Part shown: positions 17,286-25,378 of the stretch, in pieces
Position numbering within the stretch: the first letter of the stretch is position 1
Layout: every line of letters starts with the position of its first letter
Origin: Caballeronia novacaledonica
GTDB taxonomy: Bacteria; Pseudomonadota; Gammaproteobacteria; Burkholderiales; Burkholderiaceae
Length of the DNA: 64,000 nt
Assembly: GCF_900258035.1 (NCBI RefSeq)
Contig: NZ_OGTP01000023.1
Span: forward strand, 37,935-101,934
Direction: 5' to 3'
Notes under the pieces: model-generated
Seen by the model: the letters and a program-made list of their open reading frames with translations, nothing else
What the model was told of the DNA's origin: nothing
The model's database searches: none
Program-made: the position numbers and the translations under genes

Positions 17286-17326
17286 GCGCTTCGTCAACGC
17301 GGGCTTACCCGCGTATGACGAAGCGC
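17286..17326. terminator. Long hairpin after the phn operon
   Basis: GCGCTTCGTCA (17286-17296) plus ACGCGGG (17297-17303) pair with CCCGCGT (17308-17314) and TGACGAAGCGC (17316-17326). This gives an 18-bp stem with a CTTA loop and one bulged A. No U-tract follows on either strand. It sits 42 nt past the end of phnM, so a role in termination or mRNA protection is an inference. Confidence 0.5.
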
Positions 17327-17367
17327 TGACGTGTGGCTGTCGGAGGGAGGGAATGAAGCGCCGTGCG

Positions 17368-18501
17368 TCAGGCCACGCGCCGGCCCGCGCGATAGGTCTC
17401 GCGCGGAACCTGCACGCCGTCCACCGCCGCCACGCGCACGAAGTCCGCGCGCAGGCCCGTGGCGATGGCGCCGCGATCGGTCAGGCCGGCCGCATGCGCC
17501 GGCGACCACGAAACGGTTGCGACCGCGCGCGGCAGCGACCAGCCGGCCTTGCTCACGAGATCGAACACGGCGATCAGGAGACTCGACGGCACGTAGTCCG
17601 ACGACAAGATGTCGAGCAGCCCTTCGCGCGCCAGTTCGAGCGCCGACACGTTGCCCGAATGCGAGCCGCCGCGCACCACGTTCGGCGCGCCCATGATCGT
17701 CGCGATGCCGTGCTCGCGCGCGGCGCGGGCGGCTTCGAACGTCGTCGGAAATTCGGCGAGCGCGATGCCGTCGCGGGCCGCTTCCTCGACGTGCTCGACG
17801 AGCGTGTCGTCGTGACTCGCGAGCGAGATGCCCAAGCCCTTGCAACGCCCGACGATATCCGCGCGATGCTTGGCGGCATAACGCGCCTGATGATCCGCCA
17901 GCTCGGCGAGGATCTGGTTCGTGTGCTCGTCGCTCCACTTGCCGTGGCGCTCCTGATACTTGCGCCACTTCTCGTGGTCCTGCCATTGCCGTTGGCCGGG
18001 CGTGTGATCCATCACCGAAGCGAGCCTGAACAGCGGATGCGACGAGAGCGAATCGAAGACTTCGACGACATCGGTCGTGCCCACTTCGCATCGCAGATGC
18101 AGGAAGTGATCGGCGCGCAGCAGATCGCGCTCGACGAACTTGCCGATCGACTTCGCGCATTGCACCTGAAGCTCGCGGCCACGCACGCCGTCTTCGGGAC
18201 GCGAGCCGACGCCGAGCGCATCGAACACGGTCGTGATGCCGGCGGACGCCACCTGCGCGTCATGCACGATGATCGCCGCTTCGTGATTCCACAGCACGCC
18301 CGGACGCGGCGCGAGATGCTTTTCGATGTTGTCCGTATGCAGTTCGACGAAGCCCGGCAAAAGATAATCGCCGTCCCAGTCCACGGCTTCGCGCGCCGCC
18401 GTATTGCCCGGCGCGATCTCCGCGATGCGTCCGTCCTCGACACGCGCGGTGCCCGTGAACTCCTCGTCGCGCGTCACGATGCGCGCATTTTTGATCAGCA
18501 T
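17368..18501 (-). CDS. phnM: PhnM, ribose 1-methylphosphonate 5-triphosphate diphosphatase
   Basis: Amidohydrolase-fold enzyme of the C-P lyase pathway, 377 residues, the usual PhnM length. It removes pyrophosphate from alpha-D-ribose 1-phosphonate 5-triphosphate before C-P bond cleavage. Visible marks are LPGFVELHTDNIEKHLAPRPGV (metal-binding HTD region), ASAGITTVFDA, GIPLASHDDT-like SLASHDDTLVEH, and AEFPTTFEAAR. Its ATG overlaps the end of phnL, and it is the last gene of phnGHIJKLM. Confidence 0.96.
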   Translation of the reverse strand: MLIKNARIVTRDEEFTGTARVEDGRIAEIAPGNTAAREAVDWDGDYLLPGFVELHTDNIEKHLAPRPGVLWNHEAAIIVHDAQVASAGITTVFDALGVGSRPEDGVRGRELQVQCAKSIGKFVERDLLRADHFLHLRCEVGTTDVVEVFDSLSSHPLFRLASVMDHTPGQRQWQDHEKWRKYQERHGKWSDEHTNQILAELADHQARYAAKHRADIVGRCKGLGISLASHDDTLVEHVEEAARDGIALAEFPTTFEAARAAREHGIATIMGAPNVVRGGSHSGNVSALELAREGLLDILSSDYVPSSLLIAVFDLVSKAGWSLPRAVATVSWSPAHAAGLTDRGAIATGLRADFVRVAAVDGVQVPRETYRAGRRVA

Positions 18502-19262
18502 GTCTGCAACACTCCGGAATCGGTTTGAACGGATGCGCCGTTGACGCTCGCGAGCCGCACGATGCGCGTCGCGACGCGCTCGCGCGTGTCCTCGTCATGA
18601 AAGATGCCGACGATCGCCGCGCCTTTCTCGCGCGCCTCGACGATCAGATCGGCGACCACGTCGCGGTTCTCGGCATCGAGCGACGCGGTGGGTTCGTCGA
18701 GCAGAAGCAGCGGATGCGCCGCGATCAACCCGCGCGCAATATTCACGCGCTGCTGCTCGCCGCCCGAGAACGTCGCGGGCGCGAGCGTCCACAGACGTCG
18801 CGGCACATTGAGGCGTTCGAGCAGGACGCTCGCGCGAGTGCGCGCCTCGTCTTCGTCCACGCCGCGCGACACGAGCGGCTCCGCGACGAGATCGAGCGAC
18901 GACACACGCGGAATCGCGCGCAGAAACTGGCTGACGTAGCCCATCGTCGTATTGCGCAGGCGGATGATCTCGTGCGGCGCGGCTTCGGTCAGCACGACGT
19001 GACGCGCGGCACGGCTGTCGTCGCGAATCGCGATGGTGCCGCGCGTCGCGAGATAGTTGCCGTACATACAGCGCAGAAACGTACTCTTGCCCGCGCCGGA
19101 TGCGCCCGCGAGCACGACACACTCGCCGCGCTCGACATCGAGCGAAACCCCCGACAGCGCCGCGATACGCACGCCGCCCTGCTGATGCAGCGTGAAGGTC
19201 TTTTCGATGCCGCGCGCCTGCAGCATCAGTTTGTCGTTCGTGACAAAGGCATTCATGGTCAT
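18495..19262 (-). CDS. phnL: PhnL, ABC-type protein of the C-P lyase system
   Basis: ABC ATPase-like subunit needed with PhnG-K for phosphonate transfer to ATP; 255 residues. Walker A is AGASGAGKST, the signature is FSGGEQQRVNIARG, and Walker B LLLLDEPTASLD. ATG 19262 was preferred over a GTG three codons upstream because GAGGTG stands at normal spacing. It begins 10 nt after phnK and overlaps phnM by 7 nt. There is no membrane partner; PhnL works with the core complex, not in transport. Confidence 0.95.
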   Translation of the reverse strand: MTMNAFVTNDKLMLQARGIEKTFTLHQQGGVRIAALSGVSLDVERGECVVLAGASGAGKSTFLRCMYGNYLATRGTIAIRDDSRAARHVVLTEAAPHEIIRLRNTTMGYVSQFLRAIPRVSSLDLVAEPLVSRGVDEDEARTRASVLLERLNVPRRLWTLAPATFSGGEQQRVNIARGLIAAHPLLLLDEPTASLDAENRDVVADLIVEAREKGAAIVGIFHDEDTRERVATRIVRLASVNGASVQTDSGVLQTC

Positions 19263-19272
19263 GTCTCGCACC

Positions 19273-20043
19273 TCAAACGGGCAGCACGGACGCGACGAGC
19301 GTCTGTGTATAAGGATGTTGCGGATCGTCGAGCACCTGGTCCGTGAGACCGCTCTCGACGACGCGCCCGTCCTTCATCACCATCAGCCGATGCGCGAGCA
19401 GACGCGCCACGCCGATATCGTGCGTGACGATCACGGCGGCCAGATGCAGCTTGCTCGTCAACGTGCGCAGCAGATCGAGCAGACGCGCCTGCACGGATAC
19501 ATCGAGGCCGGCGGTCGGCTCGTCCATGAACACGAGGCGCGGACCCGTCACCAGATTACGCGCGATCTGCAGGCGCTGTTGCATGCCGCCCGAAAACGCC
19601 GAAGGCAATTCGTCGATGCGCGCCGCATCCAGTTCGACGCGGCTCATCCAGTCGGCGGCCGTATCGCGCAGGCGGCCATAGTGGCGCGCGCCGATCGCCA
19701 TCAACGGCTCGCCGATGTTCGCGCCCGCCGATACGTTGCGGCGCAGGCCGTCGCGTGCGTTCTGATGCACGAAGCCCCATTCGGTGCGAGACAGAAGCCG
19801 CTTGCGTGCTTCGGCGAGCGTCAGGAGATCGAGCGCTTCGCCTTCGCGCGTGGTGTACGTGAGCGCGCCGCCGTCGATCTCGCTGCGCAACGCGAGCGCA
19901 TTCAGCAAGGTCGATTTCCCCGAGCCCGATTCGCCGACGATGCACAGCACTTCGCCCGGATACACGTCGAGATCGACATCGACACAACCGCCGCGTCCGT
20001 CATAACGCTTCGTCAGGCGCGTCGCTTTCAGCAGTGCGTTCAT
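19273..20043 (-). CDS. phnK: PhnK, ABC-type ATPase of the C-P lyase complex
   Basis: 256-residue ABC ATPase that docks on the PhnGHIJ core. Walker A is VGESGSGKSTLLNAL, the Q loop lies near WGFVHQNARDGLRRNVS, the signature is FSGGMQQRLQIARNL, and Walker B is LVFMDEPTAGLD. The extended C terminus (DDPQHPYTQTLVASVL) resembles oligopeptide-type ATPases, as known for PhnK. Its start overlaps the phnJ stop by 4 nt. Confidence 0.95.
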   Translation of the reverse strand: MNALLKATRLTKRYDGRGGCVDVDLDVYPGEVLCIVGESGSGKSTLLNALALRSEIDGGALTYTTREGEALDLLTLAEARKRLLSRTEWGFVHQNARDGLRRNVSAGANIGEPLMAIGARHYGRLRDTAADWMSRVELDAARIDELPSAFSGGMQQRLQIARNLVTGPRLVFMDEPTAGLDVSVQARLLDLLRTLTSKLHLAAVIVTHDIGVARLLAHRLMVMKDGRVVESGLTDQVLDDPQHPYTQTLVASVLPV

Positions 20044-20894
20044 TGCGACACCTCTTCATCGCCGCGACGGCTGTGGCAGTAATCGCTGTCGGAGCAGACG
20101 AACATGCGCGTGCCCTGATCGTCGACGATCATTTCGTCGAGAAAGCTTTCGTGCGAACCGCACAGCGCACACGCGTGCTCCCACTTCTGCACGCTGAACG
20201 GATGATCCTCGAAGTCCAGGCTTTTCACCTTCGTATAAGGCGGAATCGCGTAGATGCGCCGTTCGCGGCCCGCGCCGAAAAGCTGCAATGCGGGATTCAT
20301 GTGCATCTTCGGATTGTCGAACTTCGGGATCGGCGAAGGCGACGTCAGATAGCGGTCGTTCACGAGCACCGGATAATCGTAGGTTGTCGCGATGCTGCCG
20401 TGCTGCACGATATCCTCATAATATTTCACGTTGATGAGGCCGTAGTCCGCGAGCGCGTGCAGCTTTCTGCACTCCGTCACGCGCGGTTCGAGCCGGAACA
20501 GCGGCTCGGGCATCGGCACCTGATAAACGATGATCTGCTTGTCCGTGAGCGGCGTCTCCGGAATACGGTGACGCGTCTGCACGATGCTTGTATCCGCAGT
20601 GCGCGTGGTGGTCGCCACGCCCGCGGTGCGCGCGAAGAAGCGGCGAATGTTCACCGCGTTGGTGGTTTCATCGGAGCCCTGATCGATGACCTTCAGCGTG
20701 TCGCTTTCACCGATGATCGCCGACGTGACCTGCAAGCCGCCGGTGCCCCATCCGTACGGAAGCGGCATTTCGCGCGACGCGAACGGCACCTGATAACCCG
20801 GCACCGCCACCGCCTTGAGCAGCGCGCGGCGAATCATGCGTTTGGTCTGCTCGTCGAGATACGCGAAGTTATAGCCTTCGGTGAGTGCGTTCAT
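20040..20894 (-). CDS. phnJ: PhnJ, radical SAM C-P lyase catalytic subunit
   Basis: Catalytic subunit that breaks the carbon-phosphorus bond of ribose 1-phosphonate 5-phosphate using a 4Fe-4S cluster and S-adenosylmethionine. 284 residues. Four cysteines are at 242, 245, 267 and 273, with the spacing C-x2-C-x21-C-x5-C found in Escherichia coli PhnJ, where three bind the cluster and the last is the thiyl radical site. YAIPPYTKVKSLDFEDHPF precedes this region. It is co-translated with phnI and phnK through 4-nt overlaps. Confidence 0.97.
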   Translation of the reverse strand: MNALTEGYNFAYLDEQTKRMIRRALLKAVAVPGYQVPFASREMPLPYGWGTGGLQVTSAIIGESDTLKVIDQGSDETTNAVNIRRFFARTAGVATTTRTADTSIVQTRHRIPETPLTDKQIIVYQVPMPEPLFRLEPRVTECRKLHALADYGLINVKYYEDIVQHGSIATTYDYPVLVNDRYLTSPSPIPKFDNPKMHMNPALQLFGAGRERRIYAIPPYTKVKSLDFEDHPFSVQKWEHACALCGSHESFLDEMIVDDQGTRMFVCSDSDYCHSRRGDEEVSQ

Positions 20895-21991
20895 GCCGCA
20901 TTCTCCTTGTTGTCATCCGCGCCATGCGCCGCGCGCAGCCGGCGAAGCAGTTCCAGCTCGGATTGAAAATCGACGTAATGCGGCAATTTCAGGTGTTGCA
21001 CGAAACCGGACGCTTCGACGTTATCGCTGTGATACAGCACGAATTCGGGATCCTGCGTGGGCGAACCCACGGTTTCGCCCAGTTCCTCCGCACGCAATGC
21101 GCGATCCACGAGCGCCATCGCCATCGCCTTGCGTTCGGAATGGCCGAAGGCGAGACCATAGCCTTGCGTGAAGGTCGGCGGCACGTCGCCGCTGCCGGCG
21201 AACTGGTTGATCATCTGACATTCGGTCACGTCGATCTGGCCGATCTCGACCGCAAAGCCGAGTTCCTCGATCACCATCTCGACCGCCACTTCACCGTGAC
21301 GAATCTCGCCCGCGAACGGATGGCTGTGCGCATAGCCGCGCTGCGTCGCATAGCCGACCGCGAGCAGAAAGCCTTCGTCGCCGCGCGCGAGATTTTGCAG
21401 GCGCGTCGAGCGATCGGCGGGAAACGACAGCGGCTCGCGCGACAGATCGCCCGGCGGCGGAGCATCCTCGTGCGCCCGCTCCTGCTCGATCAGTCCTTCC
21501 TTGTCGAGCATCGACAACACGCGCGGCATCGCGCTTTCGTCGGGCAACTTAGCGGCGATAGTTGCATCGCTAACTTGTTCGCCTTCGGCGAGCAAGGTGA
21601 AATCGAGCAGACGCTGTGTGTAATCGTAGGTGCCGCCCAGCATCTGGCCGCCGGGAATGTCCTTGAACGCCGCCGAGATGCGGCGCTCGACGCACATCGC
21701 TTCCGTATCGATCGGCAGCGTGTAGCCGAAGCGCGGCAGTGTCGTGCGATACGCGCGCAGCAGGAAGATCGCTTCGACGAGATCGCCCGCCGCCTGCTTG
21801 ATCGCGAGCGCAGCGAGGTCTTCGTCGTAGACGGAGCCTTCGGTCATCACGCGCGCGACGGCAAGACGCATCTGCTCGCGAATCTGCGCGACGGAAAGCT
21901 CGGGCACGGCGACGTCGCCGCGGCGCTTCTTCGCGAGCACGTCCCATGAACGTTCGATGGCGCGTTCGCCACCCTTGACCGCGACGTACAT
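20891..21991 (-). CDS. phnI: PhnI, C-P lyase core subunit
   Basis: 366-residue core subunit that, with PhnGHL, couples the phosphonate to the ribose of ATP. It starts MYVAVKGGERAIE, the family N terminus, at 21991; an open frame upstream of this belongs to phnH in another frame. Family marks include GSVYDEDLAALAIKQAAGD, GYTLPIDTEAMCVERRIS, FALLARG-like NLARGDEGFLLAVGYATQRGY and FTQGYGLAFGHSERKAM. Its ATG shares one base with the phnH stop. Confidence 0.95.
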   Translation of the reverse strand: MYVAVKGGERAIERSWDVLAKKRRGDVAVPELSVAQIREQMRLAVARVMTEGSVYDEDLAALAIKQAAGDLVEAIFLLRAYRTTLPRFGYTLPIDTEAMCVERRISAAFKDIPGGQMLGGTYDYTQRLLDFTLLAEGEQVSDATIAAKLPDESAMPRVLSMLDKEGLIEQERAHEDAPPPGDLSREPLSFPADRSTRLQNLARGDEGFLLAVGYATQRGYAHSHPFAGEIRHGEVAVEMVIEELGFAVEIGQIDVTECQMINQFAGSGDVPPTFTQGYGLAFGHSERKAMAMALVDRALRAEELGETVGSPTQDPEFVLYHSDNVEASGFVQHLKLPHYVDFQSELELLRRLRAAHGADDNKENAA

Positions 21992-22614
21992 CAGTTCACC
22001 TCCACGTGCGTCGTGCGCGGCAGGCCGACGAGCGAGCCGCCCGCGACGAAGTAGCAATCGATGCCGCAGGGAAAGAGCGCGGTGAGCGCCGCGCGCTCGC
22101 GCCAGAATTCGCGCGACAGACCCGCGATGCCGACCGTGCGCGTCTCGGCGATGCCGGGACCGCTCCACACGAGCGGCTCGCCTTCGGTCAGCGAGGGCAC
22201 GCGGATGAACAACGTGGCCGAATCCTCGGGCGACTCGGGATCGCCGTGCGAGAACGCATCGAGCGAAGGCATGTCGCGCGCATCGTCGATATAGGCGAAC
22301 GCGGCCGCGCGGCGATCGCGCGTCAGGGTCGCGCTTGCATGGAAGCGCAGCGCGTCGCCGAGCACGTCGTCTTCACGTTCGATGAAAACCGGCGTCGAAT
22401 AATCTGTCAGCGCGAGCAGCGACGCGAACGCGGCGAGCGGCACGCGTGCCGCGAGCGCATCGCGCATGGCGTGATTATTCGGCAGCGCGGCATCGATCGC
22501 GACGATGCTGCCCGGACGCGACAGCGCATCGAGCAACGCGCGGAACACGCGCTGCGCGTCGTGCACCGTGTCGTTGAAACCGGGCACGAGCCGGGTCATG
22601 TCGATTCTCATCAT
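21991..22614 (-). CDS. phnH: PhnH, C-P lyase core subunit
   Basis: 207-residue core subunit of the C-P lyase complex (PhnG2H2I2J2 in the characterised system). Marks are the N-terminal VPGFNDTVHDAQRVFRALLDALSRPG and the central LLALTDYSTPVF; the C terminus has GIDCYFVAGGSLVGLPRTT. Two ATG codons stand in a row at 22614 and 22611. It overlaps phnG by 4 nt and phnI by 1 nt. Confidence 0.94.
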   Translation of the reverse strand: MMRIDMTRLVPGFNDTVHDAQRVFRALLDALSRPGSIVAIDAALPNNHAMRDALAARVPLAAFASLLALTDYSTPVFIEREDDVLGDALRFHASATLTRDRRAAAFAYIDDARDMPSLDAFSHGDPESPEDSATLFIRVPSLTEGEPLVWSGPGIAETRTVGIAGLSREFWRERAALTALFPCGIDCYFVAGGSLVGLPRTTHVEVN

Positions 22615-23087
22615 TCGCCTCTCACCATCGTGAAAAATTCGACCTTGGTCGCCGCCGCTTCCGCTTCCTTGCGACGCCGCTCTTCAGCGATGCGCGCGGC
22701 CAGCGGCTCGATTAGTTGCGTCTGCAACTTGTCGGCGTAGCGCGGCATCTGCAGGAGCGCATCGGCGAGCGCGGCGAGCGTCGCGCGCTCCTTGTCGCGG
22801 CCCATGTGCACGGCGACGCCGACCGGCGCGCTGCCGTCACCGGTACGCAGCCGCAGCGTGGCGCGCGTGACGGTGGTTTCGCCGAGATTGAACGCATCGC
22901 CCGTGCCGCCGATGCGCCCGCGCACCATCGCGAGCCCGATGTCCGGCGCGCGCAGCCACTCGTATTCGGGCGCCTTCGCGCCTTCGAGCGCGGCGTCGAG
23001 CGCCTGTTTCAGCGCATCGCACGGCGTGCGTGCGAGCACCGCCATCCATTCGCGGCGGCCCCAGGCGTTCTGCATTGAATTACTCAT
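22611..23087 (-). CDS. phnG: PhnG, C-P lyase core subunit
   Basis: First gene of the C-P lyase operon, 158 residues. It shows the family features WMAVLARTPCDALKQAL, LRAPDIGLAMVRGRIGGTGDAFNLGE and a Lys/Glu-rich C terminus. A typical PhnG is about 150 residues. It is divergent from phnF over a 161-nt gap that holds a candidate PhnF operator. The whole operon phnGHIJKLM has overlaps or gaps of at most 10 nt, so it is probably one transcript. Confidence 0.94.
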   Translation of the reverse strand: MSNSMQNAWGRREWMAVLARTPCDALKQALDAALEGAKAPEYEWLRAPDIGLAMVRGRIGGTGDAFNLGETTVTRATLRLRTGDGSAPVGVAVHMGRDKERATLAALADALLQMPRYADKLQTQLIEPLAARIAEERRRKEAEAAATKVEFFTMVRGE

Positions 23088-23146
23088 CGCTTTCCCTATG
23101 TCTGGAAGGATCCGGTTGTCGTATGGTACTCGTCGTTTGATCTAGT

Positions 23147-23156
23147 CGTCTAGACG
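23147..23156. promoter_or_regulatory. Candidate PhnF operator upstream of phnG
   Basis: Perfect palindrome CGTCTAGACG in the phnF-phnG gap, containing the GT-x-TA-x-AC pattern of HutC/PhnF-type GntR operators. It lies about where the -35 region of a phnG promoter would be (TACCAT about 18 bp further towards phnG). A near-identical site stands upstream of phnC at 28131-28140. Confidence 0.6.
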
Positions 23157-23174
23157 TTTGGTCGTGTAGTGAGG

Positions 23175-23209
23175 CTTTCACATTTCCATCACGAGTTGCG
23201 CACTACAAT
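23175..23209 (+). promoter_or_regulatory. Putative Pho-box promoter of phnF
   Basis: CTTTCAC-ATTT-CCATCAC (23175-23192) gives two PhoB-like heptamers at 11-bp period with an A/T-rich spacer. TACAAT (23204-23209) follows 11 bp later as a -10 box. This is the geometry of PhoB-activated promoters, which replace the -35 box. The phnF ATG is 40 nt downstream. Confidence 0.5.
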
Positions 23210-23248
23210 CCAGAGAACGATATTCAAACCGACAGGAATGACAGCGCA

Positions 23249-24007
23249 ATGACATCGAACGAAAACGCCGCGCCAGGACATGCGGTCGAGCGCGGCGCCG
23301 GGGTCGCGGTCTGGCGGCAGATCGAGCAGATTCTCGCCGCCGAGATCGCCGCGAAGAGCTTCGGGGACGAAGGCCGTCTGCCGAGCGAGGCCGAGCTCGC
23401 CAAGCGCTTCGACGTGAATCGTCATACGGTGCGCCGCGCGATGCTGCGGCTCGCCGCGACGGGCCTCGTCAGCGTCGAGCAGGGACGTGGCACGTTCGTG
23501 CAGCCGGGCGCGATCGACTATCAGATCGGACGCCGCACGCGTTTCACCGAGAATCTGCGCCGCCAGAAGCACACGTCGGCGGGCGTCGTGCTGAGCTCCG
23601 AGCGCGTGAAGGCCGATCCGACCGTCGCGAAGGCGCTCGGCGTGCGCGCGGGCACGCTCGTCTATCAGATCGAGACGCGCCACGATTCCGACGGCATCCC
23701 GATGACCTACGCGCGCAACTGGTATCCGGCGGCGCGCTTCAACGAGCTGCCCGCGGCGATCGAAGCGGCGGGCGGCATCAGCGCCGCGCTGGAAACGTTC
23801 GGCGTGAAGGACTACACGCGCAAATGGAGCCGCATCGGCAGCGTGCTGCCTTCGTCGGACGTGGCGCGGCGCTTGCAGATCAATCGCCAGCAGCCGGTGC
23901 TGTGGGTCGAGAACGTCGATGTCGACGAAGAAGGCGTGCCGGTCAAGTACGGCATCACGCATTTCGCGGCGGACCGCGTGCAATTGATGGTCGAGCACGA
24001 TCTATGA
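23249..24007 (+). CDS. phnF: PhnF, GntR/HutC-family regulator of phosphonate genes
   Basis: 252-residue repressor-type regulator. The N-terminal winged helix is at about 15-85 (VWRQIEQILAAEI, LPSEAELAKRFDVNRHTVRRAM, GRGTFV) and a UTRA effector domain follows (GTLVYQIETRHDSDGIPMTYARNWYP). It is divergent from phnG and overlaps the next gene by 4 nt. Two candidate operators with the same CTAGA core lie in front of phnG and phnC, so it may control both transcripts. Confidence 0.92.
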   Translation: MTSNENAAPGHAVERGAGVAVWRQIEQILAAEIAAKSFGDEGRLPSEAELAKRFDVNRHTVRRAMLRLAATGLVSVEQGRGTFVQPGAIDYQIGRRTRFTENLRRQKHTSAGVVLSSERVKADPTVAKALGVRAGTLVYQIETRHDSDGIPMTYARNWYPAARFNELPAAIEAAGGISAALETFGVKDYTRKWSRIGSVLPSSDVARRLQINRQQPVLWVENVDVDEEGVPVKYGITHFAADRVQLMVEHDL

Positions 24008-24696
24008 ATGTCGCTCGAAATCCGCGCGTCGCGCTCTATTACGCGCCGCCCGCATCGTCCGCATGGTGGCGCGACGGTTGCGAATGGCTCGGGCGCGATC
24101 CCGAGAACGGACGCGAGACCGCAACCGCCGCGCATGACGTGACGCACGCGCCGCGCCGTTACGGCTGGCATGCGACGCTCGTCGCGCCCTTTCACGTGGC
24201 GCCCGGCATCGAACTCGCGGACGTGCTCGCATGCGCGCGCGCATGGGCGAGCCTGGTGCCGCGCTTCGAGATGCGCGTGAAGGCCGCCGAACTGGGCCGG
24301 TTCGTCGCACTGCGGCCCGCCGAAGCCAACGACGACGCCACGCTTCGCACGCTCGCCGCCAGCGCCTTGCAGGCGCTTTCCGCACTGCGCAAGATGCCTT
24401 CGCACGAAAGCATCGAGCGGCGCATTGCAGATGGCATGAGCGCGCGGCAAATCGAGCTTCTGCGCGCATGGGGCTATCCGTATGTCTTCGACGAGTATCG
24501 CTTTCACATGACGCTCTCCGATTCGCTCGACGACGCGAACGTGCGTGCGTCGATCATGTCGGACTGGATGAAGCGCATCGACACGCTCGGCCCGTTGCCG
24601 GTGCACGGCGCGGCGCTTTTCATCGAACCGGAGCCGGGCGCGCCCTTCACGCTGTGGCAGCGCCTGCCGTTCAACAACGCACAGGATGTGGCATGA
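24004..24696 (+). CDS. DUF1045 2H-phosphoesterase linked to C-P lyase
   Basis: 230-residue protein of the phosphonate-associated DUF1045 family, which belongs to the 2H phosphoesterase fold. Both His-x-Thr motifs are present, His56-Ala-Thr58 (YGWHATLVAPF) and His168-Met-Thr170 (YRFHMTLSD). In standard pathways PhnP opens the 5-phosphoribosyl 1,2-cyclic phosphate made by C-P lyase. No phnP is in this window, and this gene sits between phnF and phnN with 4-nt overlaps on both sides, so it may replace PhnP. That function is an inference. Confidence 0.88.
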   Translation: MNVARNPRVALYYAPPASSAWWRDGCEWLGRDPENGRETATAAHDVTHAPRRYGWHATLVAPFHVAPGIELADVLACARAWASLVPRFEMRVKAAELGRFVALRPAEANDDATLRTLAASALQALSALRKMPSHESIERRIADGMSARQIELLRAWGYPYVFDEYRFHMTLSDSLDDANVRASIMSDWMKRIDTLGPLPVHGAALFIEPEPGAPFTLWQRLPFNNAQDVA

Positions 24697-25253
24697 CCGC
24701 AGTCGATAGCACGAAACTGATCTACGTAATGGGACCGTCGGGCGCGGGCAAGGACTCCCTGCTCGGCTTCGCGCGCGAACGCATCGGCGCACAGATGATG
24801 TTCGCGCATCGCTACATCACGCGCGCGGTCGCGGACGGCGAGAACCATATCGCGCTTTCGCATGACGAATTCACGTCGCGGCTTTCGTATGGCCTCTTCG
24901 CGATGCATTGGACCAGTCTCGGTCTGCGCTACGGCATCGGCATCGAGCTGGATGCGTGGCTCGCGCGCGGCATGACCGTCGTCGTGAACGGCTCGCGGCA
25001 ATATGCGGAACTCGCGCTCGAGCGTTATCCCGAAGCGCGCTTCGTGCATATCGATGCAACCCCTTCGGTCCTGGCCGCGCGCCTCGCGCGTCGCGGCCGC
25101 GAAGATGCGCGACAGATCGAAGCGCGTCTTGCACGCCGCCCCGCGTTCGAATTGCCGTCGCACGCGCATGTCGTGAAGATCGACAATTCCGGCATGCTCG
25201 CCGACGCCGGCACTCAGTTCCTCGACGTGCTCGCGCGCGCCGGCGGCATCTAG
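24693..25253 (+). CDS. phnN: PhnN, ribose 1,5-bisphosphate phosphokinase
   Basis: 186-residue P-loop kinase that converts ribose 1,5-bisphosphate to PRPP, the last step of C-P lyase-linked ribose recycling. Walker A is MGPSGAGKDSL (about 13-23), RYITRAVADGENHIAL is the guanylate-kinase-like substrate region, and VVVNGSRQYAELALERYP follows. The start at 24693 overlaps the DUF1045 stop. Downstream, 125 nt separate it from convergent phnE; an 8-bp hairpin at 25326-25346 lies there. Confidence 0.95.
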   Translation: MTAVDSTKLIYVMGPSGAGKDSLLGFARERIGAQMMFAHRYITRAVADGENHIALSHDEFTSRLSYGLFAMHWTSLGLRYGIGIELDAWLARGMTVVVNGSRQYAELALERYPEARFVHIDATPSVLAARLARRGREDARQIEARLARRPAFELPSHAHVVKIDNSGMLADAGTQFLDVLARAGGI

Positions 25254-25378
25254 GCTCGACTCGTTGCGTTTGCGTTCGCGCGGCGCAGCTCGGCAAGGCG
25301 TTCGCTGCAGGCGCAGAAACGACGCGAGCGCCTGATCAAGGCGCTCGGCATCGAGATTTCATGACGTCATGACGTGGC

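Noticed and set aside
25326..25346. Hairpin GAGCGCCT/AGGCGCTC between phnN and phnE as an intrinsic terminator
   Set aside because: Good stem but no T-run on either strand; not listed as a separate feature.
25360..25371. Palindrome CATGACGTCATG at the end of phnE
   Set aside because: Short, overlaps the region just after convergent stops and has no partner site near a promoter.
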